Assembly: GCF_025148785.1 (NCBI RefSeq)
Contig: NZ_CP102271.1
Location: 2,544,001-2,608,000, forward strand
Source of the DNA: Catenibacterium mitsuokai
Lineage (GTDB): Bacteria; Bacillota_I; Bacilli_A; Erysipelotrichales; Coprobacillaceae
DNA: 64,000 nt
Reading direction: 5' to 3'
A model generated the notes under the pieces. The model was not told the origin of the DNA, did not search any database, and worked only from the letters and a program-made list of their open reading frames with translations. Position numbers and translations under genes: made by a program. This document shows, piece by piece, positions 8,015 to 16,825 of the stretch (the stretch's first letter is position 1; every line of letters starts with the position of its first letter).

Positions 8015-8045
8015 ATAGGTATATGAATGTTGAGGATCGATTAAT

Positions 8046-8384
8046 ATGGCCAAAAAGAATCAATTTTTCAAACTGGATATGCTTCTTCTATGTATTATTG
8101 CGAAGCAGGATTGTTATGGGTATGAAATAACAAAACAGATTAAAACTTACTCTCATGAACTCATAGACATTAAAGAAGGCACTATGTATCCTATTCTCTA
8201 TAAATTACAGGATGCACACTATATTTCTAGTTACGAGAAGGTAATAGAACGCAAAATAAGAGTCTATTATCATATAGAAGAAGAGGGTAAAGAAAAGTTA
8301 TTAGAAATGATTAATGAATTTAATCAAGCCGTGGATGGAATCCATAATGTGATTAAGGAATCTTTAGGAGAATCTTATGAATAA
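8046..8384 (+). CDS. PadR-family transcriptional repressor (module 1)
   Basis: A 112-residue single-domain PadR protein: winged helix with the family motif DCYGYEITKQIK and IKEGTMYPILYKLQDAHYIS, followed by RVYYHIEEEGKEKL and a dimerisation helix. It closely matches the PadR of module 2 (20312) along its whole length. GAGGATCG precedes the ATG. It overlaps the next gene by eight bases. It most likely binds the palindrome at 7968-7986 and controls both itself and the divergent secreted gene; the signal it senses is unknown. Confidence 0.88.
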   Translation: MAKKNQFFKLDMLLLCIIAKQDCYGYEITKQIKTYSHELIDIKEGTMYPILYKLQDAHYISSYEKVIERKIRVYYHIEEEGKEKLLEMINEFNQAVDGIHNVIKESLGESYE

Positions 8385-8754
8385 TACAGAACAATATATT
8401 CACAATATTTGGACTATTATGCCCATGCATACAGATAAAGAGAAATTCTATCTTCTTGATTTGAAGAAACATTTAAAAGAATTCATGGATGATCATCCTG
8501 ATTGTTCCTATGAAGATATTGTAGAACATTTTGGTGAACCAAAGGATATAGTCGTTGAATATATCCAGAATAGTGATGAGAACTATTTGATTCAAAGAAT
8601 GAGACTAAAAGAAGTGTTCCAGAAGTTCATTATTTTTCTTTGTGTCCTTTGTACATTACTTGCGCTATGGTTTGGTCTTCTTTGGTATGATGTCTACAGA
8701 AATTCAAAATATTCAGGTGTAGGAGAAATAAAATATACAATAACAGATCAGTAA
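8377..8754 (+). CDS. PadR-partner membrane protein (DUF1700/DUF6120-like), module 1
   Basis: A 125-residue protein with a soluble N-terminal helical region carrying a conserved 'YEDIVEHFGEPKDIVVEYI' segment, then one membrane helix (about residues 86-106) and a short extracellular tail. PadR genes are often paired with such HAAS/DUF1700-type proteins, thought to pass a membrane or envelope signal to the repressor. AGGAG lies seven bases before the ATG, inside the end of padR, so the two are translationally coupled. The module 2 partner at 20637 has the same segment ('YDEIVERLGTPKEVIISYY'). Confidence 0.7.
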   Translation: MNNTEQYIHNIWTIMPMHTDKEKFYLLDLKKHLKEFMDDHPDCSYEDIVEHFGEPKDIVVEYIQNSDENYLIQRMRLKEVFQKFIIFLCVLCTLLALWFGLLWYDVYRNSKYSGVGEIKYTITDQ

Positions 8755-8757
8755 AAG

Positions 8758-8792
8758 AAAGAGTCAGTAGATACTATGTCTACTGACTCTTT
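8758..8792. terminator. Bidirectional terminator between module 1 and rnmV
   Basis: A 14-bp stem, AAAGAGTCAGTAGA with TCTACTGACTCTTT, and a 7-nt loop. It overlaps the last codons of rnmV and serves both convergent transcripts. Confidence 0.8.
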
Positions 8793-9304
8793 AATGCTTT
8801 AAGTACTTCTTCTTTTGTAATACCCATCATATTCAGTCTCTTAAATAATGCTTTCGCATTACCATAACCTAAATGAAAGGCATCATAGACCTGTAGTCTT
8901 CTCTTCTTATTTCCTAATACATCTAGATCAATAAATTCATCCCATGAAATAGATTCTTTAGCATCACTAAATGTGACTGCATTCTCTAGTGCTTCGATAA
9001 TTGCATCATGTCTTGCTTCCGCAATGCCAAGTTTCTTCACACCCTTAGCATCCTTTTTTGCGACAAAGGCATGCTTCGCATTAGGAACAGCCTGAATAAC
9101 TTTATTTCTAATCTGTGTACCAGGATAATCAGGGTCTGTTAAGACAATGACACCACGTGTCTTGGCAGCAGTTTTAATGAGAGACAGAATATCTTCGTTG
9201 ATTCCTGACCCAGATGTTTCAATTGTATCTACATCAAATAACTGTTTAAGTGTTGCTGTATCTGTTTTACCTTCTACTACAACAACTTCTTTAATCTTTC
9301 TCAC
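8780..9304 (-). CDS. rnmV: Ribonuclease M5 (5S rRNA maturase)
   Basis: Cleaves both sides of the 5S rRNA precursor in low-GC Gram-positives. The 174-residue protein begins with a TOPRIM domain: VVVVEGKTDT (catalytic Glu), ETSGSGI, and LTDPDYPGTQIR (metal-binding DxD), then a C-terminal RNA-binding region. The start is a GTG at 9304 behind AGGAG. In many relatives rnmV sits next to rsmA; here it instead follows the giant activase and a small unknown gene. Confidence 0.93.
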   Translation of the reverse strand: MRKIKEVVVVEGKTDTATLKQLFDVDTIETSGSGINEDILSLIKTAAKTRGVIVLTDPDYPGTQIRNKVIQAVPNAKHAFVAKKDAKGVKKLGIAEARHDAIIEALENAVTFSDAKESISWDEFIDLDVLGNKKRRLQVYDAFHLGYGNAKALFKRLNMMGITKEEVLKALKSQ

Positions 9305-9313
9305 AATAGTCTC

Positions 9314-9634
9314 CTAACTCAGTAAGTCAATCATACGTTCTATTGTACGTTTGACATCTCCCTGATCATAATAATAATCGAAATCTTTCTCAACCATTAC
9401 AGTGAGTATAAGGCAGCATGTATCATAATCAGCCTGTGAAAGGGTTATACCCTTCACAGGTTTCTTTTTATACTTGTAGTCGCCTAATTCTTGTAATACA
9501 CGTCTATATATTACAGGGTTATTCTTACAGGCTAATTTCTTTAATACAGAAATCTTATTATAATTCAGTTTTGATCTTATAAAGCCTAGAATAGCCCTAC
9601 CTCGCGAGGGCGGGGTGGAATGTCCATCTTCCAT
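9314..9634 (-). CDS. Conserved-looking small cytoplasmic protein, function unknown
   Basis: A 106-residue basic, helical protein with no membrane segment. The start at 9634 is chosen for GGAGG five bases upstream; it overlaps the 3' end of the activase gene. Residues 5-13 (STPPSRGRA) are encoded by a strikingly GC-rich patch (9595-9618) that contains the palindrome CCTCGCGAGG, unlike the surrounding AT-rich sequence. The rest (LACKNNPVIYRRVLQELGDY and DYDTCCLILTVMVEKDFDYY) matches no family I recognise. Nine bases separate it from rnmV, so co-transcription is likely. Confidence 0.6.
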   Translation of the reverse strand: MEDGHSTPPSRGRAILGFIRSKLNYNKISVLKKLACKNNPVIYRRVLQELGDYKYKKKPVKGITLSQADYDTCCLILTVMVEKDFDYYYDQGDVKRTIERMIDLLS

Positions 9635-9645
9635 ATCTTCCTCCA

Positions 9646-12600
9646 CTATTTAGATGATTCCATGTTCTTAAATGCTGTTGATAACATCAATTTAATACGA
9701 TTAAGCTGGTTTGTTTCACTAGCCCCTGGATCGTAATCAATCGCAACGATGTTAGACTGTGGATATTTTCTTCTTAATGCCTTAATGACACCCTTACCTG
9801 TTACATGGTTAGGTAAGCAGGCAAATGGCTGCATACATACAATATTTGGTGCACCTTCATCAATGAGTTCAATCATTTCACCCGTTAAGAACCATCCTTC
9901 ACCTGTCTGGTTACCAATAGAAACAACTTCACTTGCTTTCTTCGCAATTTGATCAATAGGATGTGGTGCATCAAAACGATTTGATGCTTCTAATGCCTTA
10001 ATCATATCTTTTCTTAAGAAGTCTACGAGTTTAATTGCTACATTACATAACTTAGCTGATTTCCAGCTTGCATCATAATGTTCATGTTCATACTGAGTAT
10101 TGTAGAAACAATACTGGAAGAAGTCAATGAGATCTGGCATAACTGCTTCTGCGCCTTCTTCTTCAATAGTCTTTACAATCTCATTATTGGCAGTAGGGTG
10201 GAATTTTACAAGGATTTCTCCTACAAGACCTACTCTAGGTTTCTTAATATCTAGAAGTGGTAATTCATCAAATTCCTTTACAATCTGATAAACGTTCTTC
10301 TTGAATTCCTTCATAGAACCATTTTCAACGTTTTCCTTACATTTTTCTACCCATGATTCATATAATTCATTTGCTGAACCTTTCACCTTTTCATAAGGTC
10401 TTACACGATATAAAACTCTCATGAATAAGTCACCATACATAGCCCCAATAATAACCTTCTTAGCCACCTTATAAGTGATCTTAAAGCCTGGGTTAGATTC
10501 TAATCCCTGTAAGTTTGCTGAAATAACAGGTACATAATCCATATGTGCATCCTTTAATGCTTTTCTAATAAACGCAATATAATTTGTTGCACGACATCCT
10601 CCACCTGTCTGTGAGATGATCAATGCCACCTTATGAGGATCATACTTACCTGAATTCAAGGCATTCATCATCTGACCTGCTACTAAGATACTTGGGTAAC
10701 ATGCATCATTATTGACATACTTTAATCCCTGGTCTACCGCTTCTTTATCTACTGAAGGTAATACCACAAAGTTATAGCCTTCTGAATTCATTGCAGTTTC
10801 TACAAACTGGAAATGAATAGGAGACATCTGAGGACATAGAATAGTCCATCTATCATCCTTCATTTCTTGTGTGAATGATACCTTTTCAGATTCATATTTA
10901 TTTTCTAAGTGTACAGTATTGTCTTTCTTCTTTACTGTTGCTTTTAGTGATCTAATACGGATTCTGATTGGTCCTAAGTTAGAAGCTTCATCAATCTTAA
11001 TAAGTGTATAAATCTTACCTCTTGCCTGTAATAATTCAGCCACCTGGTCACTTGTAACTGCATCTAATCCACATCCAAATGATGTTAACTGAATGAGTTC
11101 AAGATCTGGCTGAGTTGTTACGAATTCAGCAGCACGATAAAGTCTAGAATGATATGTCCACTGGTCTACTACACGTAAATCTAAGTTTTCTTTATTTAAA
11201 TTACATACAGAATCTTCTGTTAATACACAGAAACCTTCACTTGTAATTAAACTTGCAATACCATGGTTGATTTCTGGATCTACATGATAAGGACGTCCTG
11301 CAAGGACAATACCCTTCTTATGGTTTTTATGCATCCATTCCAATGCTTCCTGACCCTTAACTTCAATATCTTTTCTTGCACGTGCTAATTCCTGATAAGC
11401 CTTATCAATCGCATTATGCATTTCCTTATCTGAAATATCATATTCAGCTAAAGATTCCTTCATTACCTTAAATAATGTTTTAGGGTTATTTAAAGATAAG
11501 AATGGGTTCTTATATTTCACGTTGTGTTCTTCTAAGCTGTCTACATTGTTTCTAATAACTTCTGGATAAGAAGCAACAACTGGACAGTTATAGTTATTAC
11601 CTGCATCTTCATATTCTTTTCTTTCATAAGCTACTGATGGATAGAAGATAAAAGGAATACCTCTTTCAATCAGGTTTTCAATATGTCCATGAGAAATCTT
11701 TGCTGGATAGCAGGCATTTTCTGATGGAATAGATTCAATACCCTTTTCATAGATTTTCTTAGAAGATCTTGCAGATAAGACAACTCTAAAGCCTAACTGA
11801 GTAAAGAATGTATGCCAGAATGGATAGTTCTCATACATATTAAGTACTCTAGGAATACCCACTTCTCCTCTTTTTGCATCATCTTTAGAAAGTGATTTAT
11901 ACCCAAAGATACGACCATATTTATAATCATAGAGGTTAGGTAACTTCTTAGATGTCATTGGAAGGTTAGCCCCTCTTTCACATCTATTACCTGAAATATA
12001 TTCTCTACCATCATTGAATGATGTAATAGTTAACATACAGTTATTTGTACACTTACCACAGTTTCTAATCTTTGTATCATAGTCAAGTGCTTCTATTTCT
12101 TCTAATGAAAGAATAGTAGAAGGTTCATTGTCATCATTTTCAATCGCAATACGGGCCATACCATAAGCACCCATTAATCCTGCGATATCAGGTCTTACTA
12201 CTTCAATACCAGTTTCTTTTTCAAATGCACGTAGTACAGCTTCGTTATAGAAAGTACCTCCCTGTACAACAACATGCTTACCAATATCTTCTTTACTTCT
12301 TAATTTAATAACTTTATATAACGCATTCTTGATAACTGAATAAGATAAACCAGCACTAATATCTTCTACTGAAGCACCTTCTTTTTGTGCCTGTTTTACC
12401 TTTGAGTTCATGAATACTGTACATCTAGAACCTAAATCAATAGGGTGTTTAGACTTTAATGCAAGTTCTGCGAATTCTTCAATCTTATAACCTAATGATT
12501 TTGCGAATGTCTCTAAGAATGAACCACATCCCGCAGAACATGCTTCATTTAATGAAATATTCTGAATGACATTATCTCTAATAGTAATAGCCTTCATATC

Positions 12601-13872
12601 CTGACCACCAATATCAAGAATGAAGTCTACATCAGGTTCATAGGCTTTTGCGGCAGTATAATGGGCAATTGTTTCTACTTCACCAATATCTACCTTTAAA
12701 GCAGCTTTAATAAGGGCTTCACCATAACCAGTAACACCGGCTTTCGCAATATAACATCCTTCTGGAAGCATCTGATAAATTTCCTTCATCAGACTCATGA
12801 TCAACTGTAATGGATTTCCTTCATTAGAACTATAGAAAGAATATAAAATAGCACCCTGTTCATCAGTCATGATGATCTTAGATGTTGTAGAACCAACATC
12901 GATCCCTAAGAATACTTTACCTTTATATTTCTTAAGTGTTCTTTTCTTAGTGATATGGGTAAAGTGTCTTTCTCTGAATTCTTTTAATTCTGCTTCATCA
13001 TTGAATAATGGTTCTAAGACATTTGTAAGTTCTGTAGGGGAGTCTGAAAGACCTTCTAAGTCTTCAATAATCTTAGAGATGTTTAATGGGCTTTCTACCT
13101 TTTCTTTCGCATTTAAACATGCACCCATAGCAACAAATAGCTGTGAGTTCTGTGGGAAGATGATTTCATCTTCAGTTAAACCTAATGTTTCAATAAAACG
13201 TTCTCTTAACTGATCCATGAAATAAAGTGGACCACCTAAGAATGCAACATTCCCTCTAATAGGCTTACCACAGGCAAGACCAGAAATAGTCTGATTGACG
13301 ACTGCCTGGAAAATAGATACCGCAATATCTTCTTTAGATACACCTTCATTAATTAAAGGCTGAATATCTGTTTTCGCAAAGACACCACAACGTGATGCGA
13401 TAGGATAGATTGTCTTATAGTTTTTCGCATATTCATTTAAACCAGCAGCATCAGTCTTTAATAAAGTAGCCATCTGGTCAATAAATGCCCCAGTACCTCC
13501 TGCACAAGTACCGTTCATACGCTGTTCAAGCTGTCCTTCAAAATAAGTGATCTTGGCATCTTCTCCACCAAGCTCTATAACAACATCAGTTTGTGGAATA
13601 TATGTTTCTACTGTCTTTGTACACGCAATAACTTCCTGTATAAAAGAAATACCAAGCTTATCTGCAAGAGATAAACCTCCTGAACCAGTCATAACAGGAT
13701 ATAAATCAATATCACCCATCTGGTTCTTTACTTCAATTAATAACTCATAGATTGTTTTTCTAACATCTGAGAAATGTCTTGTGTACTTAGAAAATAAGCA
13801 TTTATCATTCTCATCTGTCAAATAGAGTTTTACAGTCGTAGATCCTACATCAATTCCTAAATAATATTTCAT
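9646..13872 (-). CDS. Giant acyl-CoA dehydratase activase-related protein (double BadF/HgdC ATPase + DUF2229 + HgdB-like)
   Basis: A 1408-residue protein with two ASKHA ATPase halves: YYLGIDVGSTTVKLYL near residue 3 with GTCAGGTGAF, and VFLGIDVGSTTSKIIM near 321 with EACSAGCGSF. A CGKCTNNC cysteine cluster follows near residue 610, then a DUF2229-type region (ENACYPAKISHGHI) and a C-terminal 2-hydroxyglutaryl-CoA-dehydratase-like part (NNDACYPSILVAGQMM, QTGGGCRATNYI). Small HgdC proteins use ATP and a [4Fe-4S] cluster to inject an electron into radical dehydratases. The giant multi-domain version is common in anaerobic Firmicutes but its substrate is not established. No dehydratase lies beside it. 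Confidence 0.88.
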   Translation of the reverse strand: MKYYLGIDVGSTTVKLYLTDENDKCLFSKYTRHFSDVRKTIYELLIEVKNQMGDIDLYPVMTGSGGLSLADKLGISFIQEVIACTKTVETYIPQTDVVIELGGEDAKITYFEGQLEQRMNGTCAGGTGAFIDQMATLLKTDAAGLNEYAKNYKTIYPIASRCGVFAKTDIQPLINEGVSKEDIAVSIFQAVVNQTISGLACGKPIRGNVAFLGGPLYFMDQLRERFIETLGLTEDEIIFPQNSQLFVAMGACLNAKEKVESPLNISKIIEDLEGLSDSPTELTNVLEPLFNDEAELKEFRERHFTHITKKRTLKKYKGKVFLGIDVGSTTSKIIMTDEQGAILYSFYSSNEGNPLQLIMSLMKEIYQMLPEGCYIAKAGVTGYGEALIKAALKVDIGEVETIAHYTAAKAYEPDVDFILDIGGQDMKAITIRDNVIQNISLNEACSAGCGSFLETFAKSLGYKIEEFAELALKSKHPIDLGSRCTVFMNSKVKQAQKEGASVEDISAGLSYSVIKNALYKVIKLRSKEDIGKHVVVQGGTFYNEAVLRAFEKETGIEVVRPDIAGLMGAYGMARIAIENDDNEPSTILSLEEIEALDYDTKIRNCGKCTNNCMLTITSFNDGREYISGNRCERGANLPMTSKKLPNLYDYKYGRIFGYKSLSKDDAKRGEVGIPRVLNMYENYPFWHTFFTQLGFRVVLSARSSKKIYEKGIESIPSENACYPAKISHGHIENLIERGIPFIFYPSVAYERKEYEDAGNNYNCPVVASYPEVIRNNVDSLEEHNVKYKNPFLSLNNPKTLFKVMKESLAEYDISDKEMHNAIDKAYQELARARKDIEVKGQEALEWMHKNHKKGIVLAGRPYHVDPEINHGIASLITSEGFCVLTEDSVCNLNKENLDLRVVDQWTYHSRLYRAAEFVTTQPDLELIQLTSFGCGLDAVTSDQVAELLQARGKIYTLIKIDEASNLGPIRIRIRSLKATVKKKDNTVHLENKYESEKVSFTQEMKDDRWTILCPQMSPIHFQFVETAMNSEGYNFVVLPSVDKEAVDQGLKYVNNDACYPSILVAGQMMNALNSGKYDPHKVALIISQTGGGCRATNYIAFIRKALKDAHMDYVPVISANLQGLESNPGFKITYKVAKKVIIGAMYGDLFMRVLYRVRPYEKVKGSANELYESWVEKCKENVENGSMKEFKKNVYQIVKEFDELPLLDIKKPRVGLVGEILVKFHPTANNEIVKTIEEEGAEAVMPDLIDFFQYCFYNTQYEHEHYDASWKSAKLCNVAIKLVDFLRKDMIKALEASNRFDAPHPIDQIAKKASEVVSIGNQTGEGWFLTGEMIELIDEGAPNIVCMQPFACLPNHVTGKGVIKALRRKYPQSNIVAIDYDPGASETNQLNRIKLMLSTAFKNMESSK

Positions 13873-14101
13873 ATTTCCACATCCTTCTCTCTTTTTGTGT
13901 ATTATATCGAACCTATATTAAACGAATTTTAAGAAATAATCTAGTTTTTTGCCTAATAAAATTACAAAATATCACGATAAATACACAAATTTTAATTATT
14001 TGTAAGGAAAAGTACGACGCTCGTCCAACAAAGTCAAAAAGAGGAAAGAAGGATGAAAATATCATCCTATCTCGTCCTCTTTTGTATGATCTACTATTCA
14101 A
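13873..14101. other. Intergenic region with a minus-strand terminator
   Basis: Contains the promoter side of the giant activase and, at 14037-14083, a minus-strand terminator: AAAGAGGA pairs with TCCTCTTT around an inner AGGATGA/TCATCCT hairpin and ends in a T run. It closes the ferredoxin transcript. A 62-codon frame across this region lacks a ribosome site and is not counted as a gene. Confidence 0.6.
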
Positions 14102-14860
14102 TTATATAAATAATTCACACTCTTTTTTGATTGAACAAGCCTTTGTGATTGCTGTTTCTATAACTGCCATCTTCTCTTGATCTAGACTTCTTGCCTGACT
14201 AAGACAAACAGCCACACAACGCATACATGAGATACATTTATTCTTGTCTGTCACTTGCGGATTATCTTTACTAATAGCACCTGTTGGACATTTCATTACA
14301 CATAAGCCACACCTTGTACATAAGGTATTTGCTTGAGGAATCGTTCCTCCACCTGCTTTCTTATAAGGTCTATGACCTGGAATATTCGGTTTAGTATTAA
14401 TCTTATTAGATGCTTTTTCTAGAATCTGATCACCAAATTCTTTTAATTGATGACAATCATTCTCATCCGGTCTTCCTGTCGCAAATTGATGGAAAATAGA
14501 ATGTTCAGCAATGGCTGATATAGCCCCAATGACATCAAATCCAGCCATACGTGCATAATCTTCCATTTGAACAAGTGTATCTTCGTATGCTCTATTTCCA
14601 TATACCGTAACAATGACACATTTACAGTTATGTGCATTGATTTTAGCAAGTCTATCTAATGCGACTTGTGGTGCTAGTCCTGCGTAAGTTGGCATGGCAA
14701 TCACCGCAATATCATTTTCTATCAATGATATATTTTGATAATTCTTATCTACAACTGAAAGATCTATGTCTTCGACATACCCCCAATTTTTTGTGATTGA
14801 TTTTGATACCTTTTCAGTTCCACCTGTTGGACTGAATATAATTCTATACTTATTCATCAT
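14102..14860 (-). CDS. EFR1-family ferredoxin: flavodoxin-like domain fused to two [4Fe-4S] clusters
   Basis: A 252-residue electron carrier. The N-terminus is flavodoxin-like with the FMN phosphate loop IIFSPTGGTEKVSKSI and MPTYAGLAPQ. The C-terminus has two ferredoxin motifs, CTRCGLCVMKCP (about 185-196) and CISCMRCVAVC (about 217-227). Such proteins shuttle electrons in strict anaerobes; the partner enzyme is not evident. The ribosome site is weak (GGGT) and two ATG codons are adjacent, so the start could be one codon later. It lies five bases after the Fic gene and may be co-transcribed. Confidence 0.85.
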   Translation of the reverse strand: MMNKYRIIFSPTGGTEKVSKSITKNWGYVEDIDLSVVDKNYQNISLIENDIAVIAMPTYAGLAPQVALDRLAKINAHNCKCVIVTVYGNRAYEDTLVQMEDYARMAGFDVIGAISAIAEHSIFHQFATGRPDENDCHQLKEFGDQILEKASNKINTKPNIPGHRPYKKAGGGTIPQANTLCTRCGLCVMKCPTGAISKDNPQVTDKNKCISCMRCVAVCLSQARSLDQEKMAVIETAITKACSIKKECELFI

Positions 14861-14865
14861 ATTTT

Positions 14866-15966
14866 TTACCCAACTGCTTCCTTAATTTCCCTTTCATGAT
14901 TTACCGCAAATTCACTTAGTTTGTAGGAACGGATTCTCTTATTAACTAATATTGGAATCACAAATCCATTCTTCACTAAACCAGCCAATCTATTAATAAC
15001 TGTCTTATTTGTAACTGATAATTGTTTACTCACTTCTATTGGAGTAAACTCTCCTCGATAAGTTGAAATCAACAATACTAATAATTCTTTTTCTCTCTCT
15101 TTTAAGAAAGATAAACTTCCTGCAATATCTTCCTCTTCAGAAGATAATTGTAGATCACACACTTTTCTAGAATACAACTTTACCATTCGCAGAAAGTAAT
15201 TAATCCATATTTCAGGATGTGGCGGATTCTCTCTTCCAGAATAATACAATGCAGGTAACCCCATTTGAATAGAGTCATAATATTCATCTACATCATATGC
15301 AAAATACTCTTCTAGTGAACTAATTCCATTAAAACCATATCCATTTAAATCCATAATATATCCAGATAATAATCTTGCGGTTCTTCCATTACCATCCTCA
15401 AATGGATGAATAGTTACCAATTGATAATGTACAACTGCTGCAACAATCAATGGATGATCATCAGTAGTATTAACATACTCTATCAACTCATCCAGTAATC
15501 CTGGAACATCATTATATTCTGGTGGAATATAATCCGGATTTCCTGTCTTAGAATCATATACTGCAAATAATACTCCTGGTGGCATAGGTCCTCTAAGGCC
15601 TATTTTTTCTTTAGAAGCACCTTTCTCAACTAATTTCTGAACATCTAAAATTAGTTTTTTAGATAACTTTTCTTTATTGTTCAACTTCTCTTCTAGATAA
15701 TTCAATGCAAGAAAATAATTTCTTACTTCCTGTTCTGGCTTCAAATAATGTTTTCTTTCACCACTTTCAATGACTTCTTCCACCTGTTTTTCAGATAAAG
15801 GATTTCCTTCAATCTTGTTTGAAGCATAAGAGCTTTTTTTCTTTGAATTTTTACGAAGTTTATTCAAAACGTTCTGTGATAATTCCACTAACGACATCTT
15901 ATATCTGTTCAGCTCTATTTCTATAATAGAGTTTAAAATATCATTAGTTATTGTCACTTTAATCAT
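14866..15966 (-). CDS. Fic-family AMP/nucleotide transferase with C-terminal winged helix
   Basis: A 366-residue class II Fic protein. An N-terminal inhibitory helix carries the S-x3-E-G/N-type motif (ASNKIEGNPLSE, about 49-60), the core has the catalytic HPFEDGNGRTARLL (about 195-208), and the C-terminal 75 residues form a winged helix (TPIEVSKQLSVTNKTVINRL). The family moves AMP or another phosphoryl moiety from a nucleotide to a target hydroxyl; the target is unknown. GGAGGG precedes the ATG. The promoter overlaps three 11-bp tandem repeats that the winged helix could bind for self-control (inference). Confidence 0.9.
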   Translation of the reverse strand: MIKVTITNDILNSIIEIELNRYKMSLVELSQNVLNKLRKNSKKKSSYASNKIEGNPLSEKQVEEVIESGERKHYLKPEQEVRNYFLALNYLEEKLNNKEKLSKKLILDVQKLVEKGASKEKIGLRGPMPPGVLFAVYDSKTGNPDYIPPEYNDVPGLLDELIEYVNTTDDHPLIVAAVVHYQLVTIHPFEDGNGRTARLLSGYIMDLNGYGFNGISSLEEYFAYDVDEYYDSIQMGLPALYYSGRENPPHPEIWINYFLRMVKLYSRKVCDLQLSSEEEDIAGSLSFLKEREKELLVLLISTYRGEFTPIEVSKQLSVTNKTVINRLAGLVKNGFVIPILVNKRIRSYKLSEFAVNHEREIKEAVG

Positions 15967-15991
15967 AAGAAAAGCCCTCCTTCTTTCTATA

Positions 15992-16045
15992 ATTATACCT
16001 GTATAGAAAACTTTTTCACTATTCTTTCACTATTTTTACACTATT
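15992..16045 (-). promoter_or_regulatory. Fic promoter with three 11-bp tandem repeats
   Basis: Minus-strand TATAAT at 15997-15992 with an AGTGAA -35 (16020-16015), 17-bp spacer. The -35 lies inside the first of three tandem 11-bp units read on the plus strand as TTTTCACTATT, CTTTCACTATT, TTTACACTATT (16013-16045), with a decayed fourth at 16046-16056. An 11-bp period puts all units on one face of the helix. Confidence 0.65.
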
Positions 16046-16680
16046 TATTCATTATCACACTTTTCTATATTCTTAATATCAAGGATAGAGCCTAACTTAA
16101 ATACATCACTATAATACTCTCCATTGCAACCTTGAACACTTCCATTAAACCCTTTATCAAATAAAATCTTCATTAAACTTCGTACCTGTTTTGCATCATC
16201 ATCACTCATAGAGCCATCAAAATACAACATTAACTCAATCTTTGTATCCGTGTCACTTATAAACTTATGATAATCTTTGATAAATCCTTTACGCTTATTA
16301 CATTTTACACTCTGTACATCGTATTTCATTGTGTCAGGAATCGTATTTCTTATATCCTCTAACAATTCCTCATAATGATATCCTTTTGATACATCCGTCT
16401 CTAATGTCTTATTCTTAATATCATATTCAACACCAAATTCGTACTTCTCATCTTTCACATATACAGTTGCATAAAAGACTCCTTCATCAGTCGTCCCATA
16501 ATCAGAACAATACAACTTTTCATTATCAAAGTAACGGCTATACTTCTTATTTATTATTTTCTCTACATATTCTGCAACTTCTTCATCGTTCTTAAATTCA
16601 CCTGAATATTCATCATGCGTACAACCTGGTATAAGCATTACAGAAACAAGCACTAAGACAGCTAATATACGTTTAACCAC
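16045..16680 (-). CDS. Small lipoprotein, function unknown
   Basis: About 211 residues with a lipoprotein signal: VVKRILAVLVLVSVMLIPGC gives a lipidated cysteine near residue 20. The mature part is acidic and lysine-rich, resembling small stress-linked lipoproteins with a repeated-beta shape; no family recognised. A GTG start at 16680 behind GGAG is favoured: the frame is open further upstream, but a TATAAT at 16707-16702 puts the transcription start close to the ATG at 16695, which would then be leaderless. It is upstream of the Fic gene on the same strand. Confidence 0.6.
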   Translation of the reverse strand: MVKRILAVLVLVSVMLIPGCTHDEYSGEFKNDEEVAEYVEKIINKKYSRYFDNEKLYCSDYGTTDEGVFYATVYVKDEKYEFGVEYDIKNKTLETDVSKGYHYEELLEDIRNTIPDTMKYDVQSVKCNKRKGFIKDYHKFISDTDTKIELMLYFDGSMSDDDAKQVRSLMKILFDKGFNGSVQGCNGEYYSDVFKLGSILDIKNIEKCDNE

Positions 16681-16825
16681 ACCTGTATTCTCCATATTTC
16701 TATTATAACAGCGGAATATGAGAAGTCGGTAAAATACCGTTTTTATAAAATTTTTCACCTATTTAACGCCTTTCTTCTTCTATTACTATATAATATATTT
16801 ATACATCGAAAGGAATATAACGATT

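Noticed and set aside
13913-14101. 62-codon frame on the minus strand
   Set aside because: No ribosome site, covers the terminator of the ferredoxin transcript, and its composition is that of non-coding AT-rich DNA.
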